DNA of 64,000 nt, taken from NCBI RefSeq assembly GCF_900964775.1, contig NC_041815.1, positions 13,357,443-13,421,442 on the forward strand, in the 5' to 3' direction. This document shows, in pieces, positions 11,884-23,134 of the stretch; within the stretch, counting starts at the first letter, position 1, and every line of letters starts with the position of its first letter. The notes under the pieces are model-generated. The model saw only the letters and a program-made list of their open reading frames with translations. It did no database searches and had not been told where the DNA came from. This DNA comes from Scleropages formosus. Taxonomy: Eukaryota; Chordata; Actinopteri; Osteoglossiformes; Osteoglossidae. The position numbers were made by a program, and so were the translations under genes.

Positions 11884-12258
11884 ATTATATTTAGCAGGCG
11901 TTTTTCTCCAAAGCAGCTTACAATGAACTCTATGTAGCGTTATGAGCCCACACACCTTATTCACTGTGGTGACTTACACTGCTAGATACACTACTTACAC
12001 TGGGTGACTCATCCATACATCAGTGGAACACACTCTCTCTGTCACTCACACACTATGAGTGAACCTGAACAGCATGTCTTTGGACTGTGGGAGGAAACCG
12101 GAGCACCCGGAGGAAACCGGAGCACACGGAGGAAACCGGAGCACCCAGAGGAAACCCACGCAGACATGGGGAGGACATGCAAACTCCACACAGACTGACA
12201 AGGAACCGAACCCATGTCCTCTTGCACCACCCATGCACTGTGCCACCATGCCATCCAT
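11884..12258 (-). mobile_element. V-domain SINE with internal 19-bp triplication
   Basis: Reverse copy of the family at 44940-45312. The L2-like 3' end ('tttagcaggcgtttttctcc') is at the left, then the conserved central domain (cccacgcagacatggggag, ggacatgcaaactcc) and a degraded tRNA head ending near 12258. Inside the central domain a 19-bp unit (AGGAAACCGGAGCACCCGG) is present three times at 12092-12110, 12111-12129 and 12130-12148. Confidence 0.88.
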
Positions 12259-12402
12259 GTTTTATAACTCAGAACATCTAATTTAGCTGCCTGTAGAAGT
12301 CAGACATTTATAATATGAAACTACAGGAACATCAAATATTGCTCTCCATCCCTACAGATTTAGATTAGATTTACATTATGACTCCCTGTCTGAAGGGAAT
12401 AT

Positions 12403-12459
12403 TAATTAGCTACATAAATAAATTTCATTGGCCAGCAAGGCCTTCCTAAAACATATAAA
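12403..12459 (+). promoter_or_regulatory. Candidate promoter of OR2: TAATTA + TATAAA
   Basis: A homeodomain-type TAATTA at 12403-12408 lies 51 bp before TATAAA at 12454-12459, about 300 bp upstream of the OR2 ATG. OR3 has the same two motifs with different spacing. Function is inferred. Confidence 0.45.
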
Positions 12460-12758
12460 GGTCTAGACAGTAGCTTAACTGTTACCATTAGGTGGGAACA
12501 TGTCTGATCTTTTATATCATAAATTAAAAGAAAACAGCATTGCATACAATATTAGTGTTTTTTTTTTTTTTTTTTTAATGACTACTTTGTAATGACATGA
12601 CAAGTTTACTTTAAAGGTCTTTTACAACTATCTTACTTATTTACGTTACATTACGAGACATTCTTACAATGGTTAGGTATCGATTCAGTGATACCATCTG
12701 TCAAGGGGTAATTTTGGAAAGTGTGTACACTTTTGCTCATAAATTCCAATAAGTAAAA

Positions 12759-13688
12759 ATGGAAAACTACTCTGAATTAGTTTTTGTGCTGCATGGCTTA
12801 AATGAAACAAGGAAAAACAAACAGATCATTTTTTCCTTTTCATTTATTGGATACCTCCTGTCAATTTTTTTCAACATTACTGTGATTGTAGCAATTCTAC
12901 TGGAAAAAGTTCTCCATGAGCCCATGCACATCTTCCTGTGTAGTCTGTGTTTCAATGGAATCTGTGGTGCTACTGGATTTTATCCTTATTTTCTCAATAG
13001 TCTATCATTAGACTCTAATGTGATCACATACAGGGCATGTATAGCTCAAATTTTTCTTATTTACACCTATATCTTCTGTGAATTTACCAACCTTACAATG
13101 ATGGCTTATGATAGATATGCTGCAATATGCAGGCCTTTGGAGTACCACTCCATTATGACTCCTCTGAAAATAGGAAAACTGTTGATCTTTACATGGCTGT
13201 TTTCTCTGAGCGAAACTTTTGCTGGGGTTGTGTTGACAGTCAGACTGCCTCTGTGTGGAAACAGCATCGACAAGCTCTATTGCTTCAACTGGGATATCGT
13301 GAAGCTCTCATGCACTGACACCAGTTTAAACAATTTTTATGGATACATTTTATTATTTTTTCAGATCTCGCAAGCCATAATGGTCATAATCTCTTACATC
13401 CACATTACCAGAACATGTTTTCGATCTCGGACAGAGCAGAGCAAGTTCATGGAGACCTGTGTGCCGCACCTGATCACATTGAGCACCTTCTCTTTATCAG
13501 TATGTTTAGATGTTGTATCTGCACGCTTTAGCTCCAGTGAAAGCCTTCAGACTTTCCGTAACATCCTCTCTGTGAAGTATCTAGTCATACCCCCTCTGCT
13601 TAATCCTCTGCTTTATGGTCTGAAACTTAAGCAGATACGTAGGAGTGTCTGGAAAATGTTTAGTAGGAAGATTAATGCACTGATTTAA
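12759..13688 (+). CDS. Odorant receptor 2 (group A)
   Basis: Seven-transmembrane odorant receptor of 309 residues with the first ATG used. N-glycosylation sequons lie at N3 (NYS) and N15 (NET). LHEPMH is at 52-57, MAYDRY at 115-120 followed by AAIC rather than the usual VAIC, loop-2 cysteines at 166, 175 and 185, KFMETC at 229-234, and NPLLYG at 282-287. The N-terminal GLNETR and the FMETC motif place it with the genes at 18091, 23135 and 40524. The TM6-TM7 loop is the most divergent of the group (ARFSSSESLQTF in place of ARYGS-type). An AATAAA lies at 13729-13734, about 40 bp after the stop. Confidence 0.94.
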   Translation: MENYSELVFVLHGLNETRKNKQIIFSFSFIGYLLSIFFNITVIVAILLEKVLHEPMHIFLCSLCFNGICGATGFYPYFLNSLSLDSNVITYRACIAQIFLIYTYIFCEFTNLTMMAYDRYAAICRPLEYHSIMTPLKIGKLLIFTWLFSLSETFAGVVLTVRLPLCGNSIDKLYCFNWDIVKLSCTDTSLNNFYGYILLFFQISQAIMVIISYIHITRTCFRSRTEQSKFMETCVPHLITLSTFSLSVCLDVVSARFSSSESLQTFRNILSVKYLVIPPLLNPLLYGLKLKQIRRSVWKMFSRKINALI

Positions 13689-14565
13689 TCACTAAAATTA
13701 TGTGATTCAACACTAGACATTTTCTTTAAATAAAATCATTGTGGAAAATGTAGCATATCGAATGTTTTCTATGATCTCCTCTTATACACTGAACTATCTA
13801 TTGCAAAATTGCATATTGTAAGTTTGTGTTGTTCTTAAAATGTTGTTTTCAATGGTGAGTGGAACTCAAGGAGTCTGTCTGACATAGGCAAAGTTTTTAT
13901 TGCCAAATCCATCAGCCACCATCTATTTAAAATGTTCAGGTATCTTCAGGAAAACGGAGGGTACTTTATTTTACCACTCTGCCCTCAAACCTTTTGAGAT
14001 CTAGTCCCACCTCTTTCCTTGCAGATTTCACGTTTTTCTTAAGTTAAATTGTTAAATTTGATTATTGTGTATGAAATAAATCAGAGGAATGGATTGATTG
14101 AATACATAGACAAAATAAATGTACTACTACAGAAACACTGTGTATGTAATTCCTTCTTGGAGGCTCAATATTAGCTTTATCATCTGAAAAGTAAGTTTCC
14201 ACTAATACTTCTTGATTGAGAAGCTAAACAGTTTCTTTCAGCTTCTGACTGAACACTAAGACACAATAAAGACAAGGGATCTTCTTTCTGGCCACTTCAT
14301 ACTCCATCAGCTGAATGCATTACACCGACCAATTATAAATAAAAATGATCAGTTATGTAATAGATACTGTTATTGAATGCGAAAATTCAAAATTCTAGAA
14401 AAATCATCTGAGTTGGTAAAGCAAATAAGAACAATGGAGCGATGGCAGCTGACACCTCCATGTTTATGCACAAGTCTCTTTGTACTTGACTTAACATGCT
14501 CTCAGAAACTTGTTGCAGTTTCTGCCAACATGTTCTGATATAGGTTCGTGTAGGGTGACTTTTTA
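13689..14565. other. Gene-free interval
   Basis: AT-rich 3' flank of OR2. No gene, pseudogene or repeat family recognised. Confidence 0.5.
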
Positions 14566-14566
14566 A

Positions 14567-14792
14567 CGTTTACATTTACATTTAGTCATTTAGTAGACGC
14601 TTTTGTCCAAAGCGACGTACATCTCAGCAAAAGTACAATTTCTGCATTACACTGAGAGAAGGAGACATAGCTGCAGACATGAAAGTCTCAAGCAAACCTA
14701 GTTTGTTCCCTACCACTTGCTACACCAAGGTTCATCATTCAAGTAGGTGCATAAGACACAGACAAATCCCGATCCCCACACCATTTTTTTTT
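14567..14792 (-). mobile_element. L2 LINE 3'-end fragment
   Basis: Reverse copy of the last ~220 bp of the L2 family seen at 905-1402 and 4920-6132: 'tttacatttagtcatttag', 'cttttgtccaaagcgacgtac', ending near 'gacaaatcccgatcccc'. Strongly 5'-truncated. Confidence 0.85.
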
Positions 14793-14940
14793 TATTAAAT
14801 ATTATAATATTAACTGTGCATGTGCTGCAATTAATCTGCATATCATACATCATATCCCCGAATGTACATTTTAACCCCTTTAAAAACCTTCTCTTGAAGT
14901 CTTTTTAACTTTTTTTTAAAGAATTTATAAAGTTGAATGC

Positions 14941-15146
14941 ACACACATTGACTGAAGTCGCAAGCCCCATGCAGGGTTGCAGCGAGCCAGAGCCTAACTC
15001 AGCAACACAGGGCGCAAGGCTGGAGGGGTAAGGGACACATCCAGCCAGTCCATCCATCACAAGTCACCCCAAGCGGGACTTGAACTCCAGACCCACCAGA
15101 GAGGAGGACCCAGCCAACCCTGCTGCACCACCACATTCCTTGCTAA
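14941..15146 (-). mobile_element. tRNA-derived SINE, first of three in series
   Basis: Reverse copy of an older, more diverged variant ('ttgactgaagtcgcaagcc'). It sits between AGTTGAATGC at 14931-14940 and 15147-15156. Confidence 0.9.
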
Positions 15147-15154
15147 AGTTGAAT

Positions 15155-15156
<2 letters not shown>

Positions 15157-15238
<82 letters not shown>

Positions 15239-15435
15239 TCTGAACCACTTGTCCCATACAGGGTCACAGGGAGCCAGAGCCTAGCCTGGCAACACAAGGC
15301 ACAAGGCTGGAGGGGGAGGGGACACACCCAGGATTGGACACCAGTCTGTCGCAAGGCACCCCAAGCAGGACTCGAACCCCAGACCCACTGGAGAGCAGGA
15401 CCTGGTCCAACCCACTGCACCACCACACCCCCCTA
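15157..15435 (-). mobile_element. tRNA-derived SINE, second in series, expanded (CA)n tail
   Basis: Reverse copy whose tail has grown into about 39 CA repeats (15157-15234). It sits between AGTTGAATGC at 15147-15156 and AGTTGAATAC at 15436-15445. Confidence 0.92.
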
Positions 15436-15445
15436 AGTTGAATAC

Positions 15446-15663
15446 ACACACACACACACATTTTCAGAACCGCTTGTCCCATACGGGGTCACGGGGAACC
15501 GGAGCCTAACCCGGTAACACAGGGCGTAAGGCCGGAGGGGGAGGGGACACACCCAGGACAGGACGCCAGTCCGCCGCAAGGCACCCCAAGCGGGACTCGA
15601 ACCCCAGACCCACCGGAGAGCAGGACTGTGGTCCAACCCACTGCGCCACCACGCCCCCTTCTG
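15446..15663 (-). mobile_element. tRNA-derived SINE, third in series
   Basis: Reverse copy close to the family consensus, so probably the youngest of the three. It is flanked by AGTTGAATAC at 15436-15445 and 15664-15673. Confidence 0.93.
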
Positions 15664-15689
15664 AGTTGAATACATCATAATGGAATTAA

Positions 15690-15766
15690 TGTGGATGGCA
15701 CAGTGGTGCAGCAGGTAATGTTGCTGAATCATAGCACCTGGGCTGCTCAAGCTTGAATCCAGATTT
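15690..15766 (+). repeat. tRNA-like head of a V-domain SINE
   Basis: Head sequence 'ggcacagtggtgcagcagg' through 'gctgctcaagcttgaatcc' (degraded B-box), truncated where an oppositely oriented V-SINE begins at 15770. Confidence 0.6.
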
Positions 15767-15769
15767 GTT

Positions 15770-16008
15770 AACATTTATTTATTTAGCAGATGCTTTTCTC
15801 CAAGCAACTTCTAATGAACTCCATGTAGTGTTATCAGCCCACATACCTTATAATGGGTCACTCATCCATGCATCAGTGGAACACATGCTCTCTGTTACTC
15901 ATACACTATGGGGGAACCTGAACAGCATGTCTCTGAACTGTAGGAGGAAACCAGAACACAGAGAGAAAATCCACACAGACACAGGGAGAACATGCAAACT
16001 CCACACAG
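15770..16008 (-). mobile_element. V-domain SINE
   Basis: Reverse copy with the L2-like 3' tail 'tttatttagcagatgctttt', then 'catccatgcatcagtggaac', 'gaacctgaacagcatgtctc', and the central domain 'gggagaacatgcaaactcc'. The tRNA head is missing. Confidence 0.85.
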
Positions 16009-16514
16009 ACTTCAGTGATTCCTTGATAGGTTACAGACACCCATGACCTTGGAAGAGGACAAGTGATTAGTTAATGATAGGGAAGTGTTATCAAGAAGAG
16101 CTGTATTGCACATGCATGTTTGCACCTCTGGTGCTACACAGTAAGCTAAAAAAATCCATGAATTAACTATTAATTGATGCTGCTGAGCTGTTGTCTTAGA
16201 ACTCTGAGTTTACAGGTTTGATTCCCACTCCCTGTTGTAGAACAAAAGAGACAATAACTAGAAAGCATTATTCATGGGTATTGGAAGCTATCAAAGCTAT
16301 ATCTCCCTATAGTGCTGTAGTGCAGCATACAATATTACATGAATTATTCACCACTTATCCACTGTGATGGACAAAAAACTTTATGTTTGATACCCCTGAT
16401 CAAAGATTTAATGGCAGTCTTGTTCAACAATATAAACATAATTTTGCATTCCCATATGTTCAATATGTTTAAATAATTAAGTTCACTGATGGAAAAAGTC
16501 TTTGAATCTCTAGG

Positions 16515-16602
16515 CTTTCTGTAACATCCTCTCCCACAAAGCATCTTTTCATACTTCTGTTTAACCTTGAAGTTTATGGCCTGCAACTTAAGGAGATGTT
16601 GT
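16515..16602 (+). pseudogene. Short OR fragment (TM7 to C-tail)
   Basis: Host OR remnant. The sequence 'ctttctgtaacatcctctc' through 'gaagtttatggcctgcaac' corresponds to LRNILS..., the TM7 LNPLIYGLKL motif degraded to a 'LEVYGLQL'-like reading, and KQIR replaced by KEM. Only the last ~30 codons survive. Nearest relatives are group A genes. Confidence 0.75.
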
Positions 16603-16619
16603 TAATAACTAGACACAAG

Positions 16620-17084
16620 CTATGAAAACTGTGGAAATGAGCTGAAGTGCTCATTTTCACAAACTGACCAATGAATATTGGAATGACCCACGTTACTGCG
16701 AGTTACAGTGGAAAATCTTGTTTATTGTAAATAGTTGCATTATGGGAAAAATGTGAATGAAGTGTGCAACCACTGGGGGGACTTATGAGTAAAAAAAGGG
16801 GATGCCTGTATTTGCCAGCTGGGAAAAAAAAAAAAAAAAAAAAAGGCTTCTGCACACTGAGGAGGTTGGGAAGGCTGGCTTGAGATGCAGGTCTTTGAAG
16901 AAAGGGGGTCCTTGGACTGAGAGTGTTATTTTCTTGTGTGCAGGTGTTCCAATGAAAAATTTGCACTGAATGCTACTGTGCCCCTCTCTTCGCCCCATCC
17001 AACCCCGGAGTGATGTGCGCCACAATATGCTTTATAAGGTAAACGTTCTCATAAATCCATCTATGTTCAAGGTTGAGGGGAGCA
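16620..17084. other. Gene-free interval with poly(A) tract
   Basis: No gene. An A-rich run lies at 16824-16844. No repeat family identified for the surrounding sequence. Confidence 0.5.
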
Positions 17085-17320
17085 CACCTGGAATTGGACA
17101 CCAGTCCATCGTAGGGTAGTCATACACCCATACACACACGCTTATTCATTTACAAACTACAGTTATAGAACCACCAGTCCTCCTGAACTATATGTGTTTG
17201 GACCGTGGGAGGAACTCCACGCAGGCACAGAGGGAACAAACTCTACACAGGGGATCAAAATTAGCGGGGATCGAACCAAAGTTCTCTCATACCAGCCAAG
17301 GCCTATTAGGTGCCACTGTT
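17085..17320 (-). repeat. V-domain SINE-like copy, diverged
   Basis: Reverse copy: 'ggacaccagtccatcgtagg', then 'gtttggaccgtgggaggaac', 'ccacgcaggcacagaggg', and a degenerate tRNA head ('gggatcgaacc') near 17270. Its left part resembles DANA-type V-SINEs more than the local copies with L2 tails. Confidence 0.65.
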
Positions 17321-17631
17321 TTCATAAATGTAATCCTGAAAACCAGCACTTTTGATTCATGTGTTTTACTATCCATATCCAGTAATCCCCTTATATTTAG
17401 AGACCTGTTTCAGTATTATTTTCTCTTTCGGTGAAAAATTTGGTAGGACAATTCAGCATTTGTTTTTTAAGTAATAGTTAAGCTTAAGTTGAGCTTTTAA
17501 TGATATCCCATAATTCTGTGAAATATATGGATATATAAATGAAATGAACAGCTTTTGTTCCTTGATGTAAAAAATTAATAATTTGTGGGATTCTTTTAAT
17601 TTACACACAAAATACTGTTCATCTATCATGT

Positions 17632-17719
17632 TAATTAACCTCATGGGGCTCAGATCTGCAGGAGCAGTGTTAACAAGGCATATCCCACACATCAACAGGA
17701 CATTCTAAATGCTTATAAA
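17632..17719 (+). promoter_or_regulatory. Candidate promoter of OR3: TAATTA + TATAAA
   Basis: TAATTA at 17632-17637 and TATAAA at 17714-17719, about 375 bp before the OR3 ATG. The same elements occur upstream of OR2. Inferred from motif content only. Confidence 0.4.
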
Positions 17720-18090
17720 GGAAGGAGGCTAGAGCAAGAACTTTTGTCAAGGTTGAAGCGATTTCTCATCAATACACTCAGACATATTCTGAAGATATAC
17801 TCCAATTGAGACAGACTGTTTTTTGGAATTGAGAGGTTTTCCTGTTATGTGTGAAAATATTCATTTGGCGAAGTTATAGGTCTACAGACTATATTTATTT
17901 ACGATATTGTATATAGTCTGCAACTAGTTTAATACCATGAGAGAATGCAGACGCTTTAGCTTTCTGTTCAGCTGTTACTGCGAGTCCTTCCTATGGGCCA
18001 GTAACAGTTATGCTTGCACAAAGGAATAAACAGAAAAGAAGACGTAAAAAGAAACACTTTGGTTATATGCATCATTTCAATCTAGTGAAA

Positions 18091-19026
18091 ATGGAGAATT
18101 CTTCAAATGAATTTTTTTTTATCCTCAGTGGTCTGAATGATACAAGGACAAACAGGCAGATATATTTTTCCTTCACTCTTCTAGTCTATTTTTTTACTCT
18201 TTTTGTGAACTTGACTCTGATTATGACAATTGTGTTTGAGAACATACTGCATGAGCCCATGCACATATTTTTGTGTAATCTGTGTGTCAACGGACTTTGT
18301 GGTGCTACTGCTTTCTATCCCAAGATTCTCATGGACTTGCTAGCAGACTCACATATGATTTCCTACAGTGCATGTTTAACACAGATTTTTGTCATCTACA
18401 ATTATATTTTCTGTGAATTCACCAATTTAGCAGTAATGGCTTACGACAGGTATGTTGCTATATGCCGGCCACTGCAATATTATTCTATTATGACACCTCA
18501 GAAAGTGGGAAAACTGTTGGTTATTATCTGGCTCATCCCTATTTTCGAGACCACTGTAGGAATGATTATGACAGCTAAACTGCCTCTCTGTGGGTCTAAA
18601 ATCGATAAGATTTACTGCACTAATTGGGAAGTGGTGAAGCTTGCTTGTATTGATACCACACTGAACAACTTGTATGGCTACATTCTCATGTTTTTGCATG
18701 TTTTCCAAACATTTTTACTGATCATGATCTCTTACATCCACATCATCAGGACTTGCTTACGGTCTCAGGTAGAACAGAGTAAATTCATGGAGACATGTCT
18801 GCCACATCTAATTACACTAATTAATTTTACCTTGTCAGTTATTTTCGATGTAATGTATGCACGCTATGGCTCCAAGTCTAGTGTACAAGCTCTCAGGAAT
18901 ATTCTCACAGTGGAATATCTTGTTGTTCCCCCTTTGCTAAACCCTCTCATTTACGGTCTGAAACTTAAGCAAATACGTTGCAGTGTGGGTAGGATGTTCA
19001 GCCAGAGAATCAGTGCAGTGAAGTAA
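18091..19026 (+). CDS. Odorant receptor 3 (group A)
   Basis: Seven-transmembrane odorant receptor of 311 residues from the ATG at 18091 (MENSSNE...). The upstream in-frame ATG at 18010 would add a lysine/arginine-rich 27-residue leader unlike any OR and is more likely untranslated. N-glycosylation sequons near N3 and N16, LHEPMH at 53-58, MAYDRY at 116-121, loop-2 LCGSKIDKIYC, KFMETC before TM6, NPLIYG in TM7. It is closely related to the genes at 23135 and 40524 and shares their NQ/RQIYF N-terminal pattern. A GFYPK-type motif after TM2 reads AFYPK here. Confidence 0.94.
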   Translation: MENSSNEFFFILSGLNDTRTNRQIYFSFTLLVYFFTLFVNLTLIMTIVFENILHEPMHIFLCNLCVNGLCGATAFYPKILMDLLADSHMISYSACLTQIFVIYNYIFCEFTNLAVMAYDRYVAICRPLQYYSIMTPQKVGKLLVIIWLIPIFETTVGMIMTAKLPLCGSKIDKIYCTNWEVVKLACIDTTLNNLYGYILMFLHVFQTFLLIMISYIHIIRTCLRSQVEQSKFMETCLPHLITLINFTLSVIFDVMYARYGSKSSVQALRNILTVEYLVVPPLLNPLIYGLKLKQIRCSVGRMFSQRISAVK

Positions 19027-19585
19027 GAAATACAACTATTCTCCAACATAAAATAAGAATACAAAAATTCTTTTCAACTTTTTAAATTTATTCATGCTTT
19101 TATAATGTTAATGCCCTGTTTCTCCTTTATGAATATGTACTTTGACTACATGCAGATGCATATGGTTATTTCATTTAGTTTAATGCACAGCTTTGCCCTG
19201 AATTAAGCTCTTTAGAAATACACTGATGTCTACATGTGTAAATGCTAAAATGATTATGGGATGGATATACCAAAGTTTTATTTCCTCGCCTCATAATCGG
19301 GTCCAAGTGAGGCCAGATCCAATACTAGTTCAACTTTACAAATGCTCAGTTAATTAGTTTTTTGTACATCTAAATTCTTTCTAATGTTGTTTATGACTAC
19401 AAATTGTATAAGTATGTGTGTATATATACAGTTACAAAGATTCCAGAGAACTGCATCGGGCATAACGTGTTTTTAAAATCCTGCAGTTTCAGTAATCGAA
19501 TCAAGTGGTGAGCTTGTGAAATAGAACTCTGACACAAACAAAAACATGTTGTTTTCATTTCTTAAGATGTGATTGAAAATTAAAG
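19027..19585. other. Gene-free 3' flank of OR3
   Basis: AT-rich. No gene or pseudogene recognised. Confidence 0.5.
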
Positions 19586-19597
19586 GGAAATCAAATA

Positions 19598-19813
19598 CAC
19601 ACACACACACACATTTTCGGAACCGTTTGTCCCATACGGGGTCGCGGGGAACCGGAGCCTACCCGGTAACACAGGGCGTAAGGCCGGAGGGGGAGGGGAC
19701 ACACCCAGGACGGGACGCCAGTCCGCCGCAAGGCACCCCAAGCGGGACTCGAACCCCAGACCCACCAGAGAGCAGGACCCGGTCCAACCCACTGCGCCAC
19801 TGCACCCCCTTCT
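19598..19813 (-). mobile_element. tRNA-derived SINE (family 1) with 12-bp TSD
   Basis: Complete reverse copy near consensus. Target duplication GGAAATCAAATA at 19586-19597 and 19814-19825. Confidence 0.96.
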
Positions 19814-20044
19814 GGAAATCAAATAATGCACAAAAATAAAACTTCTCGAATTTCCATGTACTGATACTGATGCTGTTTCATTGCACATATATGTGCTTGA
19901 GTAAATTAAGCAACTGGCAGTGTTTTTAGCAAATACTTGTATTTGTACGTGTTTTTATCATCCAATGGTAACATAAATAGATCTTCAGTCAAAGTCATTT
20001 AAACTATGTTGCATTATTTTTTAAAGAAATTTGTTGCTGTTTAT

Positions 20045-20264
20045 GGTGGGGGTGCGGTGACGCCGTGGGTTGGACTGGGTCCTGCTCTCCAGTCGGTCTG
20101 GGGTTCGAGTCCTACTTGGGGTGCCTTGCGATAGACTGGCGTCCTGTCCTGGGTGTCCCCTCCCCTCCCCCTCCGGCCTTACGCCCTGTGTTGCTGGGTA
20201 GGCTCCGGTTCCCTGCGACCCTGTATGGGACAAGCGGTTCAGAAAATGTGTGTGTGTGTGTGTG
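20045..20264 (+). mobile_element. tRNA-derived SINE (family 1) with 13-bp TSD
   Basis: Forward copy. Target duplication TGTTGCTGTTTAT at 20032-20044 and 20265-20277. Has a small extra CCCCTCCC block in the body. Confidence 0.95.
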
Positions 20265-20383
20265 TGTTGCTGTTTATATTTATGTGTAAGCAATATGACC
20301 ATGGTTGAGCGGGGGTATATAAAAGCATAACATCATAAAGCAATTATTGCTGTTGTCATTTGCTGCCACAACCTGCCAAAACA

Positions 20384-20588
20384 CACACACACACACATTT
20401 TCAGAACCGCTTGTCCCTTACGGGGTCACAGGGAACCGGAGCCTACCCGGCAACACAGGGCGTAAGGCCGGAGGGGGAAGGGGACACACCCAGGACGGGA
20501 CGCCAGTCCGCCGCAAGGCACCCCAAGCGGGACTTGAACCCCAGACCCACTGGAGAGCAGGACTGCGGTCCAACCCACTGCGCCACTC
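20384..20588 (-). mobile_element. tRNA-derived SINE (family 1) with 12-bp TSD
   Basis: Reverse copy. Target duplication CCTGCCAAAACA at 20372-20383 and 20589-20600. Its head ends early (cgccactc), so the first ~12 bp of the family are missing. Confidence 0.94.
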
Positions 20589-20774
20589 CCTGCCAAAACA
20601 GCTATTGTAAATAATCAGAAACATCAGATATACATTCACATAGAGGAAATGAATGCATGGAGGAAAATAGTTCCACTACTTTAAAAATATTGCAAGAATC
20701 ATGAAAGAATCACAAAAACAGGAAGATTAATTATTTTCTTTACTTGCTGTCAGTTTAACCATTGATCAGTCTTT

Positions 20775-21090
20775 GTGTGGCGCAAGGATAGTTAAGCTTT
20801 ACTACACCAAGTAGGCATTTCGTATAGTTACCATATTAAATAATGTATATGGGTACATTCTCGTGTTCTTCTGCATTTTTCTATCATTTTCAGTGCTAGC
20901 AATGCCTTACATCTATACATATCCCGAACCCTATTTGATCTCATCGTTCAACTTCACCCTATTTTTCATTTCATATACACATGCTGTGATGCCAGCCACA
21001 GCCAGCAGGCTCTTTGCAACATCTTCTCTATAGAGTACTTTTTCCACTCCTTCTGCTTAACCCCCCTGATTTAAGGCTTAGTAATACATG
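20775..21090 (+). pseudogene. OR pseudogene fragment (C-terminal half, group A-like)
   Basis: Host OR remnant. Loop 2 is legible ('KLYYTK'-like at 20795), then 'NNVYGYILVFFCIFLSFS' (20835-20890), a degraded loop 3, 'FNFTLFFISYTHAV' (TM6) and a TM7 'LLLNPPDLRLS' reading near 21050-21080. Several frame changes and a deletion remove loop 3 and the FMETC motif. The N-terminal half is absent. Confidence 0.85.
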
Positions 21091-21762
21091 ATTCAGTGCA
21101 ACTGAAAAGTGTAACTAGCATAGCTTTTCTAAAATTATTGTTTTTAGTATCTTTTTTTTTTTTATTTTCAAGTTTTTTAAGTCAGTTGTATATATTACCT
21201 TTTGCACCATTATTTTTAATGAGCAGTGAAAAGGAAGTTTCTTGACAGTTTCCACAGTTAAATTTTGGAAAATCATTTGTAATAATGTACCATAAATTTT
21301 CGTGATTGCTTAACAGCCGTGTATTATTGATTAAGTATGTGTTTATGATACATGTAATTTCTCTGTTTTCTTATTTGTACAGTATATGTTGTTCGCTGAA
21401 TTACATTCTCAAGATTTACATTTCTGTCCTTGACTGAGTTTGGTATATACACATCCGAATAAATATATAAAATTTTATCTCAACATGAGAAGTGCATTGG
21501 GTTATTTTAATGTAATTTACGGAAGTATAACAGGTCTGTTTTTTATTTTTGTTTTTAACAGCCAGGGGATGTAATCTTTTTAGTCTCTTCTTATATACAC
21601 CCAGCAGATTCCATTTAACGTGGTGAATAAAGTCAAAACTCAAATTGTGCTTATACATGAATGGATAGCATGCATCACTATCCCAAATATTCCTGCATTA
21701 TTTTCCACAGCACATGCTGAAAGACATGGTTATATGCTGACTTCAGATCCACACAATACATG
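21090..21762. other. Gene-free interval
   Basis: AT-rich. No gene or repeat family recognised. Confidence 0.5.
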
Positions 21763-21763
21763 T

Positions 21764-21958
21764 AGACACACACTGGCTGAAACCACTTGTCCAAAGTAGG
21801 GTTGCAGCAAGCCAGAGCCTAACCTGGCAACACAGGGCATAAGGGGACATGCCCAGGACAAGACGCCAGTCCATCATAAGGCACTCCAAACGGGACTTGA
21901 ACCCCAGACCCACCAGAGAGCAGGACCCAGCCAAACCCGCTGCGCCACTGTGCCCCCA
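21764..21958 (-). mobile_element. tRNA-derived SINE (family 1), older variant
   Basis: Reverse copy with 'ctggctgaaaccacttgtcc' and a deletion in the CCTCCCCC block of the body. Resembles the diverged variant at 6918 and 14941. Confidence 0.88.
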
Positions 21959-23134
21959 CTATGTGTATACAGCATTAGCATATTGTCATGCCCTCTCAAA
22001 CAATCGTACCAATGAGAAGAGCTAATCCACTGTTCCATGACCAGGACTAATCCTGCATTCTTCCTCCTGAATGTGAAGTCAGCTATTAGTGGAGTCTCAT
22101 TTCCAGTATCCTGAGACAGGCCTTGCTGTCTGTTTGTATTTCAGTTCTCAGTTGTTTCTCTCTACGAATGAAAACATTTGCTATGAACATATTTTATTGG
22201 CAAGAGTGGATTAACCCAAAAGAAAAATTAGATGACAAAGTCAGACTTTTTTAGGATCAAGAAATTGTGCATGTTTTTTTTTGTCAGACAACTGAAACAT
22301 CATGTGATATTGTGTCACCCAGACATTATCAAGTGGTGAACCCATTCAGAGGTTTATTTGATTAAGTCCGTGAACTGCAGAACTGTCTTTTAACAAGACA
22401 TCACACACCAGCCCAGACAATACACACTAATGCAGGCACAAGCAACACAAGAAGCACAGGCATAGAAGGCTGCAGGCAACCACAATGATCTAAAGATTGT
22501 CTCCAAGGGCTTTGCTCAGTAATACTGGCTAAAAAGAGACTCCGCAGCCCTGCTTCAGGCAGTCTATCTTTTTAAGTACTGCGCTCATTAAAAAATTGGA
22601 AATCTGGTCTGCTTAGAGAGTGTAGGTTGCTGGAGGAGGTGACTGCTGGTGTTCACTAAAGGTACTGCTCAGAGAGAGGTTGTGACACATTTCCATTACG
22701 AGTGGATGTACAGCAATTACAAATCCATGTCATTATCTAAGCACTAGTGGGTTAAATCTATAGGGACAGTGATAATGTGTCACAGGTCAACATCCAACAT
22801 TACAGTCTGTACATATAAAACACCCTGAACGATGAGTAAGCGCATCATTTGAAACCAGAATGTTTTCATTGAGAGAGGCAGGGGCTAAATAACTGCTTAT
22901 TTGCTTAGTTATATGAGAGATATTTCTATTTGTATATGTAAACACATAGCTTGAAGTCAATGCAAAACCAGAAAAAACTGGATTAAAATTTTGAACATTT
23001 TCTTTGTTTGACTGTTTTCCCACTCCTAATGGGTTAAAACTGTTATGCGCCAAGAAAAAGCTAAAAGAAGAAGGAAATTTAAAAAAAGAAAAAAAAAAAA
23101 CGATCCTTTGTTGCTGTGAACCACTTCAGCTAAG
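21959..23134. other. Gene-free interval upstream of OR4
   Basis: No gene supported. A purine-rich A/G run lies just before OR4 (23053-23101). Unlike the group B genes, I could not find a convincing TATA/Olf-like pair. Confidence 0.45.

Noticed and set aside
19580-19888. Recurring ~60-100 codon ORFs with 'AQWVGL...[13 protein letters not shown]...' or '[14 protein letters not shown]...' on both strands at many places
   Set aside because: They are translations of the family 1 SINE in different frames, repeated wherever a copy occurs. They are not conserved proteins.
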